Shown here piece by piece: positions 30,181-40,331 of a stretch of 64,000 nt of DNA (position 1 is its first letter; each line of letters opens with the position of its first letter). The notes under the pieces were generated by a model. That model did no database searches and was not told the origin of the DNA. It saw nothing but the letters and a program-made list of their open reading frames with translations. A program made the translations under genes and the position numbers. The stretch comes from Rhynchonema sp. JSB1_4 (Eukaryota > Nematoda > Chromadorea > Monhysterida > Xyalidae), in NCBI GenBank assembly GCA_030248065.1, contig JASAMV010002806.1, positions 19,487 through 83,486 on the forward strand, in the 5' to 3' direction.

Positions 30181-32060
30181 CTTTTATTTCGTTTCAGACA
30201 TGAAAAGGGTAAACATCAACAACCGCTCGAGGCGTGGCAGTAACGATGAATACCTAGGTTTTTACAATTTAGCCGGCACCAATTACATAAAGAGTTGGAG
30301 TACATTTGCATGAATACAATAATTCAATCTTATAATAATGACAACGTTACACAACTGACACACACAATAATATTTACGCGCCACACCACAACACGATCTG
30401 AACAGTATGCAATTTCGACTTTTCTTTCACATACAGTACACCTTCATCGCTGGACACCCATTTACAAAATTTGGAAAATTTTGACACAACAATATCAGCA
30501 GGCAAACAGCTGTACACATTGGACATCAATACAAGAGGTAAAGAGGACAAGACAGAATATTTGCATCTGGGTACCGTAACAGCACGGTAATGATTGGAAC
30601 GAGAACTTTTGCGATTTGACACAATAGTTTTCAGTACAATAAAGCCAACAGGAAAATGACGGAAACCACAGACATACATGTGCATCAACTTCATACGCCT
30701 TGAGAAAACAATTGAGCTGTTAGCACGAACACCAAACAAATAAAGTAGGGTAGTAATCAACAGCACGATTCCAATTTCCGAGAAACAGACGAATAGAATA
30801 CTTTTGAGTTCGCTCAAACAGGTCACGATCACGATTATGGGTGGGATATACGGCTTCAATGGCATACAAGAGAACATATTGCAACAATGTAACATAGAAG
30901 TATCGACGAACATTCAATGAAACATCACGAAGCAACACACGATTTAAATATCCAGCATTACGTTTCACTCAAAGGCAAGTAATAGTAGCGTGATCAGACA
31001 TATCAAATTTGGAATCAATATCAGCACCAAGATATTTATGAGATTGCACAACAGTGACAGGCTCGGCATTGACAGTAATAGTGGGAGCAGTCAGAAGTGG
31101 ACTGGACCGAGTGAAATGATGGATTTTGGTTTTGTTGGGATTGATTGTAAGTAGTTTTGATGAGAAATGCTCGGCGATTGAGTTCACGTCTGCCTGCCCT
31201 CAATTTCAGTTTTGGAGCGGAATTAGCATCCGCACCAGATAATTGAGGACCAAGCACAGAACCCTGAGCAACACCAGAAAGAACAGGCAAAGCCCGATAA
31301 TGACACGAACCTACACAGACAATTTGAGAGCGATCTGTCAAATAGGATTTCAGTAGTTTTACGAGAGAGTCAGGTACACCATATTCATCAGGCAAACATT
31401 GCAACAACAACTAATGGGGTGTTTTGTCAAAAGCATTCGCAATGTCGAAATACACAGCAGTGACATGTCCTGATTCATTGAGGCCTTTCGTGACAATCGT
31501 GTTGAAACACATCAGCGCGTCCGTGGTGGAGCAACTGCACACGGAAACCGAATTGGAAGTCTGAGATGTTGGCTGTGATGCAGGGCTAGAGCAGAGATTT
31601 GACATGTTTTTTCGGCTATTTTACAACAGATTGAGAGTTTAGCGGTAGGACGGCAGTCGGGTGGTTTGCACATGGTTACTTTGGCATTGGAGTAACCAGT
31701 GCCAACTTGAAACCACTCGGCCAAACGCCTGTTCTTACGATACGGTTCACCAGAGCTGCCAAACCGGGAGCGATCGCCTGGGCTCCTTCTTGCAGCATTC
31801 GCTAGGCGGTCGGTGCACGGGTTAAACATAACGTCCGTGCTGGGCACCACCGGGTCACCATTGGTGTTCCAGACACTGTGGAAGTAGGTTGCAAGCAGCT
31901 CAGCTTTACCCTGACTGTCAGCAACCAACTCACCATCAGCAGTCTGGAGTGGCGGCAACTCAGACGCCAGTTTGCCCGTGTAGTCATGAAAACTATGCCA
32001 GAGCTGTTTGGGATTACTGAGATTTGTGATGTTTGAAAGCAAATACCCAGCCTGTGCCTT
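30145..32060 (-). mobile_element. LINE copy 3, RT region and 3' end
   Basis: The (AGT)n tail lies at 30145-30181. Going upstream on the minus strand are the RT thumb and C-terminal part (open across the site that is frameshifted in copies 1, 2 and 4), GVAQGSVLGPQL, motif A (TAVYFDIANAFDK) near 31420-31460, and the RT-entry blocks near 31730. The FADD segment is missing as in copy 2. The copy carries the empty hAT site GTTCCAGA at 31866-31873. It is cut at 32060 by the composite-LTR element; its endonuclease part lies beyond at 37832. Confidence 0.78.
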
Positions 32061-32070
32061 AAGTAGGGAG

Positions 32071-33562
32071 TGTAGGAAATTTCTGCCATTAGTAATTTCC
32101 TAGTGAATTGTTTGCCCCATGTGCCAATACTTTGGGGGTGACTTTGTGTGCGGCACGCCACTTTGTGTCGCTAATTATCTAATTGTTCTGATTTCCTTTC
32201 CCCCGATTGGGGCTTTCGCAAACATCCTGTTCTGTACCTATATAATCTGTGCTCTTTCTTTAATTCTTTAGTTGTACCGTTTGTGACTTTGCTTTACCAC
32301 TAACCATGACAATAAACTTACAAAACCTACAACGAGACGACTGTATGAATCCTAAGCAACAAACAACAGGACATTTTTTTTGGTGGCGATTCGCGTGTCA
32401 CTGCCGAGCGAGTGCCGTCGTCTGTTTACGATGACTCTGTTGCGGTTCTGGCGCAGTCCGGTGCGACAACGCGTGAACTCATCGCCAGGGTGGACACGAT
32501 GCACTCTAGGTTTAGGCCTAGGCAAGGCTACGTGTTGTGTGTTGGTGTGAACGATGTGACAAATGGCAACACCATCCAATCACTCATTCATTCTCTCCAA
32601 AAATTGGTTGCTGTTTGTCGCATGCGTAGCCCAAATCTCAAAATCGGTCTCGTGCCATTACCAGTGATCAATTCTGACACCCAACTGTACAATAGGTACA
32701 ATGACATGATCATTGACTCATTCCGTAGGGATCGCGACGTCTTCATACCTCGGGGTCCTTATAGGAGTGACAATGTTGACAATAGGTACAATGACAACAA
32801 TGACCAAAATTCTCTCTGACATTGGTGTGCTCATGGGTATGTCCATTGTGAAGACATAAATTTTGTCATGTATTTTTTCACTCACTTGTGTTTGTTGTGT
32901 ACCCCTTTCTGGCGACACCTTAAAGCTCACATTTTGCTGTTGGTGGGAGTGTGCTGACTTTTTTATGTTTGGGTCACCATGTTTTTATCTTGGTGCGAGT
33001 TATTGTCTTGTATTTTTTCATTCTGCTTCTTTGGTATTATGCCTACTTTCTTCTAAAGTAGGGAGTGTAGAAAATGTTGACTATTTTCTGACTTTTCTGG
33101 CATCAGTATGCCATGTTAGTATTCTAGCATTAGTGTGTGCCCATGCCTTTGTACACCTATAGCGGATGCCGCTTGTGCTTGCTTGGGGCTTGTGTAAACT
33201 ACTAATTGCGCCCCCTTTGGTCTCTTCTTGTGCGCCCCCTTTTGGGGCAACTTTGCCGCGTGTAATTAGATGTTTGCTTTCTGTTGTCTTTCCTGTTTGG
33301 GCGTCTTGCCGTTGCTTCCTGCTCTGACTTTGTCACTTCTAAGATTTCGACTCTACTGAACTCTCGTGTATTTTCTTGGCGTGTCCTTACCTACGACGTT
33401 GACGTAAACTTGCTACACCAACCACTTTGGCTCCGTGGCTCTACTTTCCTTACAAGACAAGTCATACACCAACAAGAGAGCAACGCAAGACACCACATAA
33501 CCGCAACGACAACCTTTGCGACAATACCGACCAACACACGAACACCAAAGAAGTCTACTACA
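32071..33562 (+). repeat. left composite LTR (SGNH copy 1)
   Basis: It consists of a 261-bp first segment (32071-32331, TGTAGG...CCTACA), a leader with an ATG, the SGNH ORF, a trailer ending in aaagtagggag, and a 497-bp last segment (33066-33562, TGTAGAAAATG...CTACTACA). The inner aaagtagggag/TGTAG looks like a second PPT-LTR boundary, so the LTR may have arisen by fusion of two LTR types. Confidence 0.72.
32345..32868 (+). pseudogene. SGNH/GDSL-type hydrolase ORF inside the LTR, copy 1
   Basis: The frame contains block I Gly-Asp-Ser (GDSR at 32385-32396). Near the middle lies GVNDVTNG, the block III Gly-x-Asn-Asp of SGNH esterases, with a following KIGLVPLP strand. Block V should give Asp-x-x-His. 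At that point this copy has DNV followed by a short inserted stretch copied from an upstream motif (aataggtacaatgac), so the His is lost and the frame shifts. The nearest upstream ATG (32345, beginning MNPKQQTTG) is out of frame with GDS because the intervening T run has 8 bases. Esterase domains are known in CR1-type ORF1 proteins, but here the gene lies inside an LTR. Confidence 0.7.
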
Positions 33563-33584
33563 TTTTTGGCATCCCCTGCGGGAG
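33563..33584 (+). other. primer-binding site of the composite-LTR element
   Basis: TTTTTGGCATCCCCTGCGGG follows the LTR end. The same start (TTTTTGGCATCCC) follows the LTR fragment on the minus strand at 4443. TGGCAT also starts the candidate sites of the two miniature elements at 6991 and 56665, suggesting one shared primer tRNA ending in ATGCCA. Confidence 0.6.
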
Positions 33585-34297
33585 AGCCGTTCTCGTCATC
33601 AGGCCTTGGATTCATCGTTGACTCTCATCTTCAACTGTCCGCCCGCAACCAAAGGCTGTTGCTGCCGAAAGGCCCCACAAGAGGGCGCCCGGTGCAGTAA
33701 GTCCTCACGACAGGCAACCACGGTCGAAAGTCGCGGCAAACGTGATCCCGTACACCAGGATAGGAGCAATTGGCCGGGGACAGGTCCCCACCGCGGCAAC
33801 GGACTACTCGGTCGATGTGCGTCACGTCGTCTCGCCATCCGCATCTTCACATCGGTCAACTCCTGGGGGTCGGACATTTCCCCAGTCAAACTCTGCCGTT
33901 CAAGGCATCACAATTCGCAACTCCGTTCACCGATTCAAGGCGTCTCATCACTCATATCGATTCAATCGCTCAATCCAATCCATCGCGCTCGGTTGGCCAC
34001 ATGAACAAATTCGGGTCTGCCGAAGAAGCAGCCGAATCAACAAGTCGCCGTGCAAGGCGCATCAAGTCCCCAGCAGAGGGCAAAAGTCGCCGTGGAGGCG
34101 CAATTGGGTCGAAGCCCACAAAATTGGCCGAGAAAAAGCGAACTAGAATGTTGTGAATCATGATTACATATGGTGGCCGATATGTTTTCTAGCAAATTCT
34201 AGGGAATTGTATTTGAGCCTTTGCGATTACATTTTTATTGAGCTTAGAAACCTCAAATGAGTATCTTTGAGTCGCGGTGGGAGTGTTTACTTTCTGT
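33585..34297 (+). other. degraded gag-position region
   Basis: About 700 bp of Arg/Ser/Pro-rich frames lie between the primer-binding site and the internal LTR segment (for example the 134- and 128-codon frames near 33742-34156). There is no retroviral zinc knuckle or capsid motif I can recognise. The position suggests the remnant of a structural gene. The last 60 bp (ending ctttctgttaagtagggag) match the sequence before the right LTR and are a polypurine tract. Confidence 0.35.
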
Positions 34298-34308
34298 TAA
34301 GTAGGGAG

Positions 34309-34615
34309 TGTAGGAAATTTCTGCCATTAGTAATTTCCTAGTGAATTGTTTGCCCCATGTACCAATACTTTGGGGGTGACTTTGTGTGCGGCACGCCACT
34401 TTGTGTCGCTAATTATCTAATTGTTCTGATTTCCTTTCCCCCGATTGGGGCTTTCGCAAACATCCTGTTCTGTACCTATATAATCTGTGCTCTTTCTTTA
34501 ATTCTTTAGTTGTACCGTTTGTGACTTTGCTTTACCACTAACCATGACAATAAACTTACAAAACCTACAACGAGCGACTGTATGAATCCTAAGCAACAAA
34601 CAACAGGACATTTTT
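34309..34615 (+). repeat. internal copy of the LTR first segment plus leader
   Basis: The 261 bp at 34309-34569 match 32071-32331 and 36347-36607. They are followed by the same ATG-containing leader (ATGAATCCTAAGCAACAAAC). The junction after the leader's T run differs: here envelope sequence follows, whereas SGNH sequence follows in the other two copies. Confidence 0.85.
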
Positions 34616-34627
34616 CCCTTCTTCATC

Positions 34628-36379
34628 GTGAGTTGTACCACCACTGGTGCTCAGGTGTTTTATGACGCACACATCGCAAAGATACAAGTGTGTGCCGATG
34701 AGATCTGTCAAACGTTTGACGAAATCACGTCTCACAAGCCGCTCGAAGTGGAATTTCCACTGGACGTGCAATTATTCCGTCACAACGTCAGCGTCAGTAT
34801 GTGGCATCACGGCCACAAAGTCTACGAATCGACACAAGTGTGCCAGCCGCAACCAATCTGTGCTCAAATTAAATGCACGTTCTGTCTGCTGATGCTCACC
34901 AATCCGCAATGTTATCCGCATCAAGTGGTGATTCTACTGATCGCAACCGCATCAATTATGGTGCTCATTCTCACATTGATTATAATTACATCCATCAAGC
35001 TGACAAAGCTGTGTTGGATTCGCTACAAGAGCAAACAGTCCGATGGCCAGAACTATGCTGAAACCATGGAAATGTATTCGCTGAACTGCAGGACAGTGCA
35101 CTACAAACGCACTACATATGCTCAGCCCAGTCGGCGAGTCACCTTTCTGGTGATCGTGTGTTCTCTGCTGCTGGCATTGCCCAATGCCGAGAGCTGTTTC
35201 GACTAAACAACACTGACTGCCAACCAGGATGTGTGCAAGTTAGCAGCAGACGGCATAAAAACGTGTGAAATCAACGAGGCGACACGAATTTTGCTGCCAC
35301 CAAATTCGCAGTCCTCATGTTTGCTCATGCAGTCCGACAGCGGTGAGCCATTGGGTTCACTGAACATCGCAACCATGGCCATCAAACTGCGATGCAAAAA
35401 GAGCAGCAGTTATTTCATTCGCAGCTACGAAATGCATGTCAAGTCAGTGAGACGCTGTCCAGGAGCTGGTTCATGCACCAAGACAATCTGCGAGGAAACG
35501 ACTATCAAATCTAAAATTGACGAGCTCAGTGATGTCCAAAACACCTCTGGACTCACATTTTGCGAGAACGGACCCTCCTGTTGGGAAAATTCCTGCTTTC
35601 TTTGCACCCCAGCATGTGTGTTCTACAAAACGTATGTTCAACCAACCAGTACTACGGTATTCGAAGTGTTCCGCTGTGTCGAATACGAGTACGTCGTGCT
35701 CATCAGAGCAACACTTCACGAACATGATTACCAAGAAACGATCGAACTGGCGTTGTCACCCGCTGTGCCATATACATGGAACAACATCACGTTCACGGTT
35801 GCTTCAATCACTCAGCCCACCATGCCCATACCAGCCTCTACTTTCGTCACCGACGGCAAAAGAGTCGCTAATGTGGAGCAAAGTAGTGGACGTGGTCAGC
35901 CAGTCGCTGGTGAACTCGGTGACGTGCAGTGTGGCACATACGAGCAAGCCAGGGAACTGGACTGCTACTTGGCATCAGACTTGTGTCAATGTCAACAAGG
36001 GATGTCCAAAGTGGACTGTATTCACGATTCGAAAGAGCATTTCGACATCAATGGCACTTTGGCCTACATACCAGCTGAACGAATGAATGTTGTCAACAAC
36101 CACTTGAGCATACAGTCCAATGATTATGGTGGTTTTGACTTCTCACATCTTGTGGGCACGTTTGCCGAAAAATGGTACACCACTATCATTGCTGTCTTTG
36201 TGGGTATCATTGGTGTGATTATCATTCTGAAGTTGATTCTGCTCATCATTGAATGCATGGTCAACATACTCACACTGATATTCACACGAACACATGTTGA
36301 AATTGTGATTGAACTGTATTCTCGCTACTTTCTGTTAAGTAGGGAGTGTAGGAAATTTCTGCCATTAGTAATTTCCTAG
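34628..36379 (+). pseudogene. phlebovirus-type envelope glycoprotein (Gn C-terminus plus Gc), truncated
   Basis: One frame with a single internal TAA at 35204-35206. The first part is a Cys-rich luminal end (CTFCLLML), a membrane segment (VVILLIATASIMVLILTLII), a cytoplasmic stretch and a second hydrophobic signal-like segment ending at SCFD. This is the arrangement between Gn and Gc in phlebovirus-like precursors. The second part is a class II fusion-protein-like ectodomain with many Cys pairs (SCWENSCFLCTPACVFYK and QCQQG). It ends in a long membrane anchor (IIAVFVGIIGVIIILKLILL) and a tail that runs into the right LTR. The N-terminal part of Gn is missing, because the frame starts at the recombination junction. 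Endogenous retroelement envelopes of this class are known from nematode BEL/Pao elements. With a nonsense codon and truncation it is inactive. Confidence 0.8.
36337..36346 (+). other. polypurine tract before the right composite LTR
   Basis: aagtagggag directly precedes TGTAGGAAAT. The same tract occurs at 32061-32070 and 34299-34308. Confidence 0.6.
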
Positions 36380-37831
36380 TGAATTGTTTGCCCCATGTGC
36401 CAATACTTTGGGGGTGACTTTGTGTGCGGCACGCCACTTTGTGTCGCTAATTATCTAATTGTTCTGATTTCCTTTCCCCCGATTGGGGCTTTCGCAAACA
36501 TCCTGTTCTGTACCTATATAATCTGTGCTCTTTCTTTAATTCTTTAGTTGTACCGTTTGTGACTTTGCTTTACCACTAACCATGACAATAAACTTACAAA
36601 ACCTACAACGAGACGACTGTATGAATCCTAAGCAACAAACAACAGGACATTTTTTTTTTGGTGGCGATTGTCACTGCCGAGCGAGTGCCGTCGTCTGTTT
36701 ACGATGACTCTGTTGCGGTTCTGGCGCAGTCCGGTGCGACAACGCGTGAACTCATCGCCAGGGTGGACACGATGCACTCTAGGTTTAGGCCTAGACAAGG
36801 CTACATGTTGTGTGTTGGTGTGAACGATGTGACAAATGGCAACACCATCCAATCACTCATTCATTCTCTCCAAAAATTGGTTGCTGTTTGTCGCATGCGT
36901 AGCCCAAATCTCAAAATCGGTCTCGTGCCATTACCAGTGATCAATTCTGACACCCAACTGTACAATAGGTACAATGACATGATCATTGACTCATTCCGTA
37001 GGGATCGCGACGTCTTCATACCTCGGGGTCCTTATAGGAGTGACAATGTTCACTTTACAACCAAAACAATGACCAAAATTCTCTCTGACATTGGTGTGCT
37101 CATGGGTATGTCCATTGTGAAGACATAAATTTTGTCATGTATTTTTTCACTCACTTGTGTTTGTTGTGTACCCCTTTCTGGCGACACCTTAAAGCTCACA
37201 TTTTGCTGTTGGTGGGAGTGTGCTGACTTTTTTATGTTTGGGTCACCATGTTTTTATCTTGGTGCGAGTTATTGTCTTGTATTTTTTCATTCTGCTTCTT
37301 TGGTATTATGCCTACTTTCTTCTAAAGTAGGGAGTGTAGAAAATGTTGACTATTTTCTGACTTTTCTGGCATCAGTATGCCATGTTAGTATTCTAGCATT
37401 AGTGTGTGCCCATGCCTTTGTACACCTATAGCGGATGCCGCTTGTGCTTGCTTGGGGCTTGTGTAAACCACTAATTGCGCCCCCTTTGGTCTCTTCTTGT
37501 GCGCCCCCTTTTGGGGCAACTTTGCCGCGTGTAATTAGATGTTTGCTTTCTGTTGTCTTTCCTGTTTGGGCGTCTTGCCGTTGCTTCCTGCTCTGACTTT
37601 GTCACTTCTAAGATTTCGACTCTACTGAACTCTCGTGTATTTTCTTGGCGTGTCCTTACCTACGACGTTGACGTAAACTTGCTACACCAACCACTTTGGC
37701 TCCGTGGCTCTGCTTTCCTTACAAGACAAGTCATACACCAACAAGAGAGCAACGCAAGACACCACATAACCGCAACGACAACCTTTGCAACAATACCGAC
37801 CAACACACGAACACCAAAGAAGTCTACTACA
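36347..37831 (+). repeat. right composite LTR (SGNH copy 2)
   Basis: It has the same order of segments as the left LTR and is nearly identical outside two small regions of the SGNH ORF and the T run, which is 10 bases here against 8. Confidence 0.72.
36619..37128 (+). pseudogene. SGNH/GDSL-type hydrolase ORF inside the LTR, copy 2
   Basis: This copy has the same sequence as copy 1 but with the opposite damage. The block V Asp-x-x-His (DNVHF) and the C-terminal helix are intact up to a stop at 37126. The five bases that encode the catalytic Ser region are deleted just after Gly-Asp (gattgtcac instead of gattcgcgtgtcac), shifting the frame. With 10 T's the leader ATG at 36621 is in frame with the Gly-Gly-Asp start, unlike copy 1. 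Neither copy in this element can be active as it stands. Confidence 0.68.
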
Positions 37832-38349
37832 ACATCTATCAGTCTACCGTTGTGGGTGGGTTGGGATACTGCTTGTGTTAGACCATAGACAGAGAGTGGA
37901 ATAGATAGTTTGGTGAATTCCGGCTTGAGGGCACAGAGATTCACATAACCACAAACGGACAAAATGACAAACTTTCGTGATAGATTGCCCAGAACGTTGG
38001 TCAGCTCGTCCACAAAAATCGTCCGGTTTGCATCTTGCCTCCGACCTGTACACCACCACCGCAGCGCACGAATGATTGCCAACTTGGTACGAGATCGCGA
38101 TGAGTTCGGTGCCATTTGGGAGCGGTGGAGTGACTATTCGATACGGATTGAGCTCGCGCTTGACGTACGCACCGACCCCACCGCCGTTCTCGTTTCAATT
38201 TGCAGTGAATAGATGGTAGCCGTTGACATTGAAATTACCAGGCGTTTTGTCCGAAATTTTGAGTTCTTGGATTGCGAATATGTCCGGTTGTTCGGCATTT
38301 AGACGGGCAGCAACAAGGGAATACTTGCCGCAAATTGAATTGATGATGC
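37832..38349 (-). mobile_element. LINE APE-type endonuclease fragment (5' part of copy 3)
   Basis: The minus-strand translation contains QPDIFAIQELKISDKT, then GGGVGAYVKRELNP and TQAVSQPTHNGRLIDV. These match the order of the AP-endonuclease domain at the N-terminus of LINE ORF2 (Asp-Ile-...-Gln-Glu block, Gly-Gly-Gly-Val, and the C-terminal Pro-Thr...Leu-Ile-Asp block). An in-frame TGA precedes the GGGVG block. The fragment is cut at the LIDV block by the composite-LTR element. About 150 residues between this point and the LINE sequence resuming at 32060 are missing. Confidence 0.72.
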
Positions 38350-39470
38350 ATGATTAAATTGCCAGAAGAACCATTTGGCACACGGCACACACACAAATAC
38401 GCCATAACAGTAATAGGAACACAATGGGAACACATGAATTACGCATCATTATATCAGACAGTCACATCACGAAAGCATGAAGAATGGTTTTGTAGCAGGT
38501 ATACTGTAAGTAACCAAGAGCAAGAGGGAAACAAGATGGCTGACAATACAAAGACAAAAGGCGGTCTCAAAAGCAGGAAGCAAAAAAAGAAGCGACCAAC
38601 AAAAGTGAAAGTTCCCCAAAAAAACTACCTGGTTAACGTGAAAAAGTAACTACAGCTGATAGAGGAATATTTTTTTACATTGGTACACCACAAAATTTTA
38701 CGAAAACAGACACAGAACAGGGCCAAACGGATCAAAACAGAAAAAAACAAAAAAATTCAAACCCGAGCGCCCCGTTGAAACGTTACGAATTGAGGTGGAG
38801 AAGAAGCAAAAGGAGAGCAAAGGAACCGCACAAGGTCGCGTGTAGCTGTCAGATTTAGGCAGCAGCAGTGGTTAATAAAAAAATTTTTTTTCAAACCCCT
38901 TTTTTTTAAAAATTTCTTTTTAACTCAAAATCTTTTTTATTCCAGCCAAAAACTGCCCGAAACGAAAAAAAATGAGCGCTAAAGCAAAAAATAGTGGCAT
39001 TTTTCTTCCATAACGTGTGGTAAGTGCACATAAAGCACTGACGACACGAAAACAATACTAAACAATGGTCAATGAGTACCAACAGCAGTCAGGTACACAC
39101 ACGTATGCTTCCCCCACGTGGTGTGGGTGCAATCGCGTGGCTTTGTGACACTCAAGACGGCAAATTTGGGTGAAACTATTGCCTCTTGGTACACGACCAA
39201 TGCAAATATGTGACAAACAGTGTAAATATAGAGTGAATATGAAGCCGAATCACTGCTTTCGGGTCTGTTGCATGCAATATACAAGTTTTGAAACGATTTT
39301 TTTTTATTTTTCTTAATGAAATTTTTTTTAAAAAAACCACTGGCCAGCAGGCGGCAGTGGATCATTGCAGTGTTGTTTGGCTGAGTCAGTTGCTAAATTG
39401 GGGGTGTTGCCGGTCTGCGCTCGACGGGACTGAGTGCGGCAGCAATTCTGTGGGAGTGGATTGGTCAGTT
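38350..39470. repeat. LINE-array 5' region, outermost copy
   Basis: Bases 38560-39450 match 28798-29680. Bases 38350-38560 are unique in the window and, on the minus strand, precede the endonuclease. A plus-strand frame of 99 codons (38350-38649, Lys/Gln-rich) is antisense to the LINE and probably spurious. The array ends near 39455, where similarity stops. Confidence 0.6.
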
Positions 39471-39904
39471 TTGCTCCCACACGATCACAGTCTTAATAAT
39501 CATTGAAATCACTACACATCCTCGTGTGGGTTCCACTAAAGTTAATGCGTTCTTCGACTACGAAACAGTCAATATTCCTTAAACTTTGGTAGACGCCTTG
39601 TTCCCCGTTTTTCATTCGCCGTAGCAACAGTCAATAATTCCTATAGAAACCTTTCTACATCGAGAATAATTCCACTAACCCTGTAACGACAGCAATAGTC
39701 GCCAGCGATTGGCGGCTCGATGCGCAATTTCGTACATAGTGACCCTTCTGTTAGCGCTACGTAGATCCCATCTCAACGGGTTTGCTGGTCTTCTCGGATG
39801 AACCAAGAATGCAACACGTTGATCGATTCGGTATTCGCTGAATACAAAATTCCACAGGGAAATTCTTTAAATTTGCGCAAAGTTACTCAGGTTTACGCTT
39901 CTAC
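39471..39904. other. no gene or repeat recognised
   Basis: The sequence is unique within the window, without protein-like frames, inverted ends or RNA-gene features that I can identify. Confidence 0.35.
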
Positions 39905-40331
39905 GGGCGGCCTCTCATAAAACTTGGAAATAGGAAATCTTTTACGTGTTAAAACCATTTTTAAGGAAATTTGAGACGAAACTGGGAAATATAAGACAGG
40001 AAATGTTTCCTATTTTCTTATTGTTTTCGAAACTAGGAAATAGAAAACAGGAAATGTTTGACACAATCAGCGGAACTAACGGCAACGCAGCTCAACAAAA
40101 TGTTTTGATGGAGTTGCGTGAATGTGCACAATGCATGCTTTAAGAGTAGGCTTGTCTATGGTGTCGGGACACGGTGACAAAATTTCCTATTTCCTATTTC
40201 CTAGTTTCGAAAATACTACCAGGAAATAGGATATTATATTTCCCATTTCCTGATTCCTATTTTGAAACTTGGAAACAGGAAACAGGAAATATTTCCTACT
40301 TCCTATTTCCTAGTTTTACTAAGGCCGCCCT
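39905..40331. mobile_element. non-autonomous DNA transposon with GGGCGGCCT ends (427 bp)
   Basis: The left end GGGCGGCCTCTCATAAAACT and the inverted right end (aaggccgccct) form terminal inverted repeats. They are followed inward by GGAAATAGGAAA/TTTCCTATTTCC subterminal repeats on both sides. The design parallels the hAT element at 12610 (G-rich terminus plus GGGAAA repeats). No target duplication could be fixed. There is no coding capacity. Confidence 0.6.

Larger units (their letters stand above)
32071..37831 (+). mobile_element. LTR element with 1.5-kb SGNH-encoding LTRs and truncated env
   Basis: Direct repeats 32071-33562 and 36347-37831 both start TGTAGGAAAT and end GTCTACTACA (termini TGTAG/CTACA). 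The interior starts four bases after the left LTR with TGGCATCCCC, a primer-binding-site candidate, and ends with the purine tract taagtagggag directly before the right LTR. It contains a degraded gag-position region, an extra 261-bp copy of the LTR's first segment, and an envelope gene. No pol is present. No target duplication is visible, and a PPT-like aagtagggag (32061-32070) also precedes the left LTR. The left LTR was therefore probably the 3' LTR of a neighbouring copy before rearrangement. Family assignment is open; phlebovirus-like env genes are known in Tas-type BEL/Pao elements. Confidence 0.72.

Noticed and set aside
33066..33562. Independent short LTR (497 bp) of a separate element
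   Set aside because: It is preceded by a PPT-like tract but also followed by a primer-binding site, in two places. This is better explained as the 3' part of one 1.5-kb LTR, though the alternative is kept as a refutation test.
38350..38649. 99-codon Lys-rich plus-strand frame as a gene
   Set aside because: It lies antisense in the LINE-array 5' region. Its second half recurs at 28798 without the first half, and there is no start or splice support.
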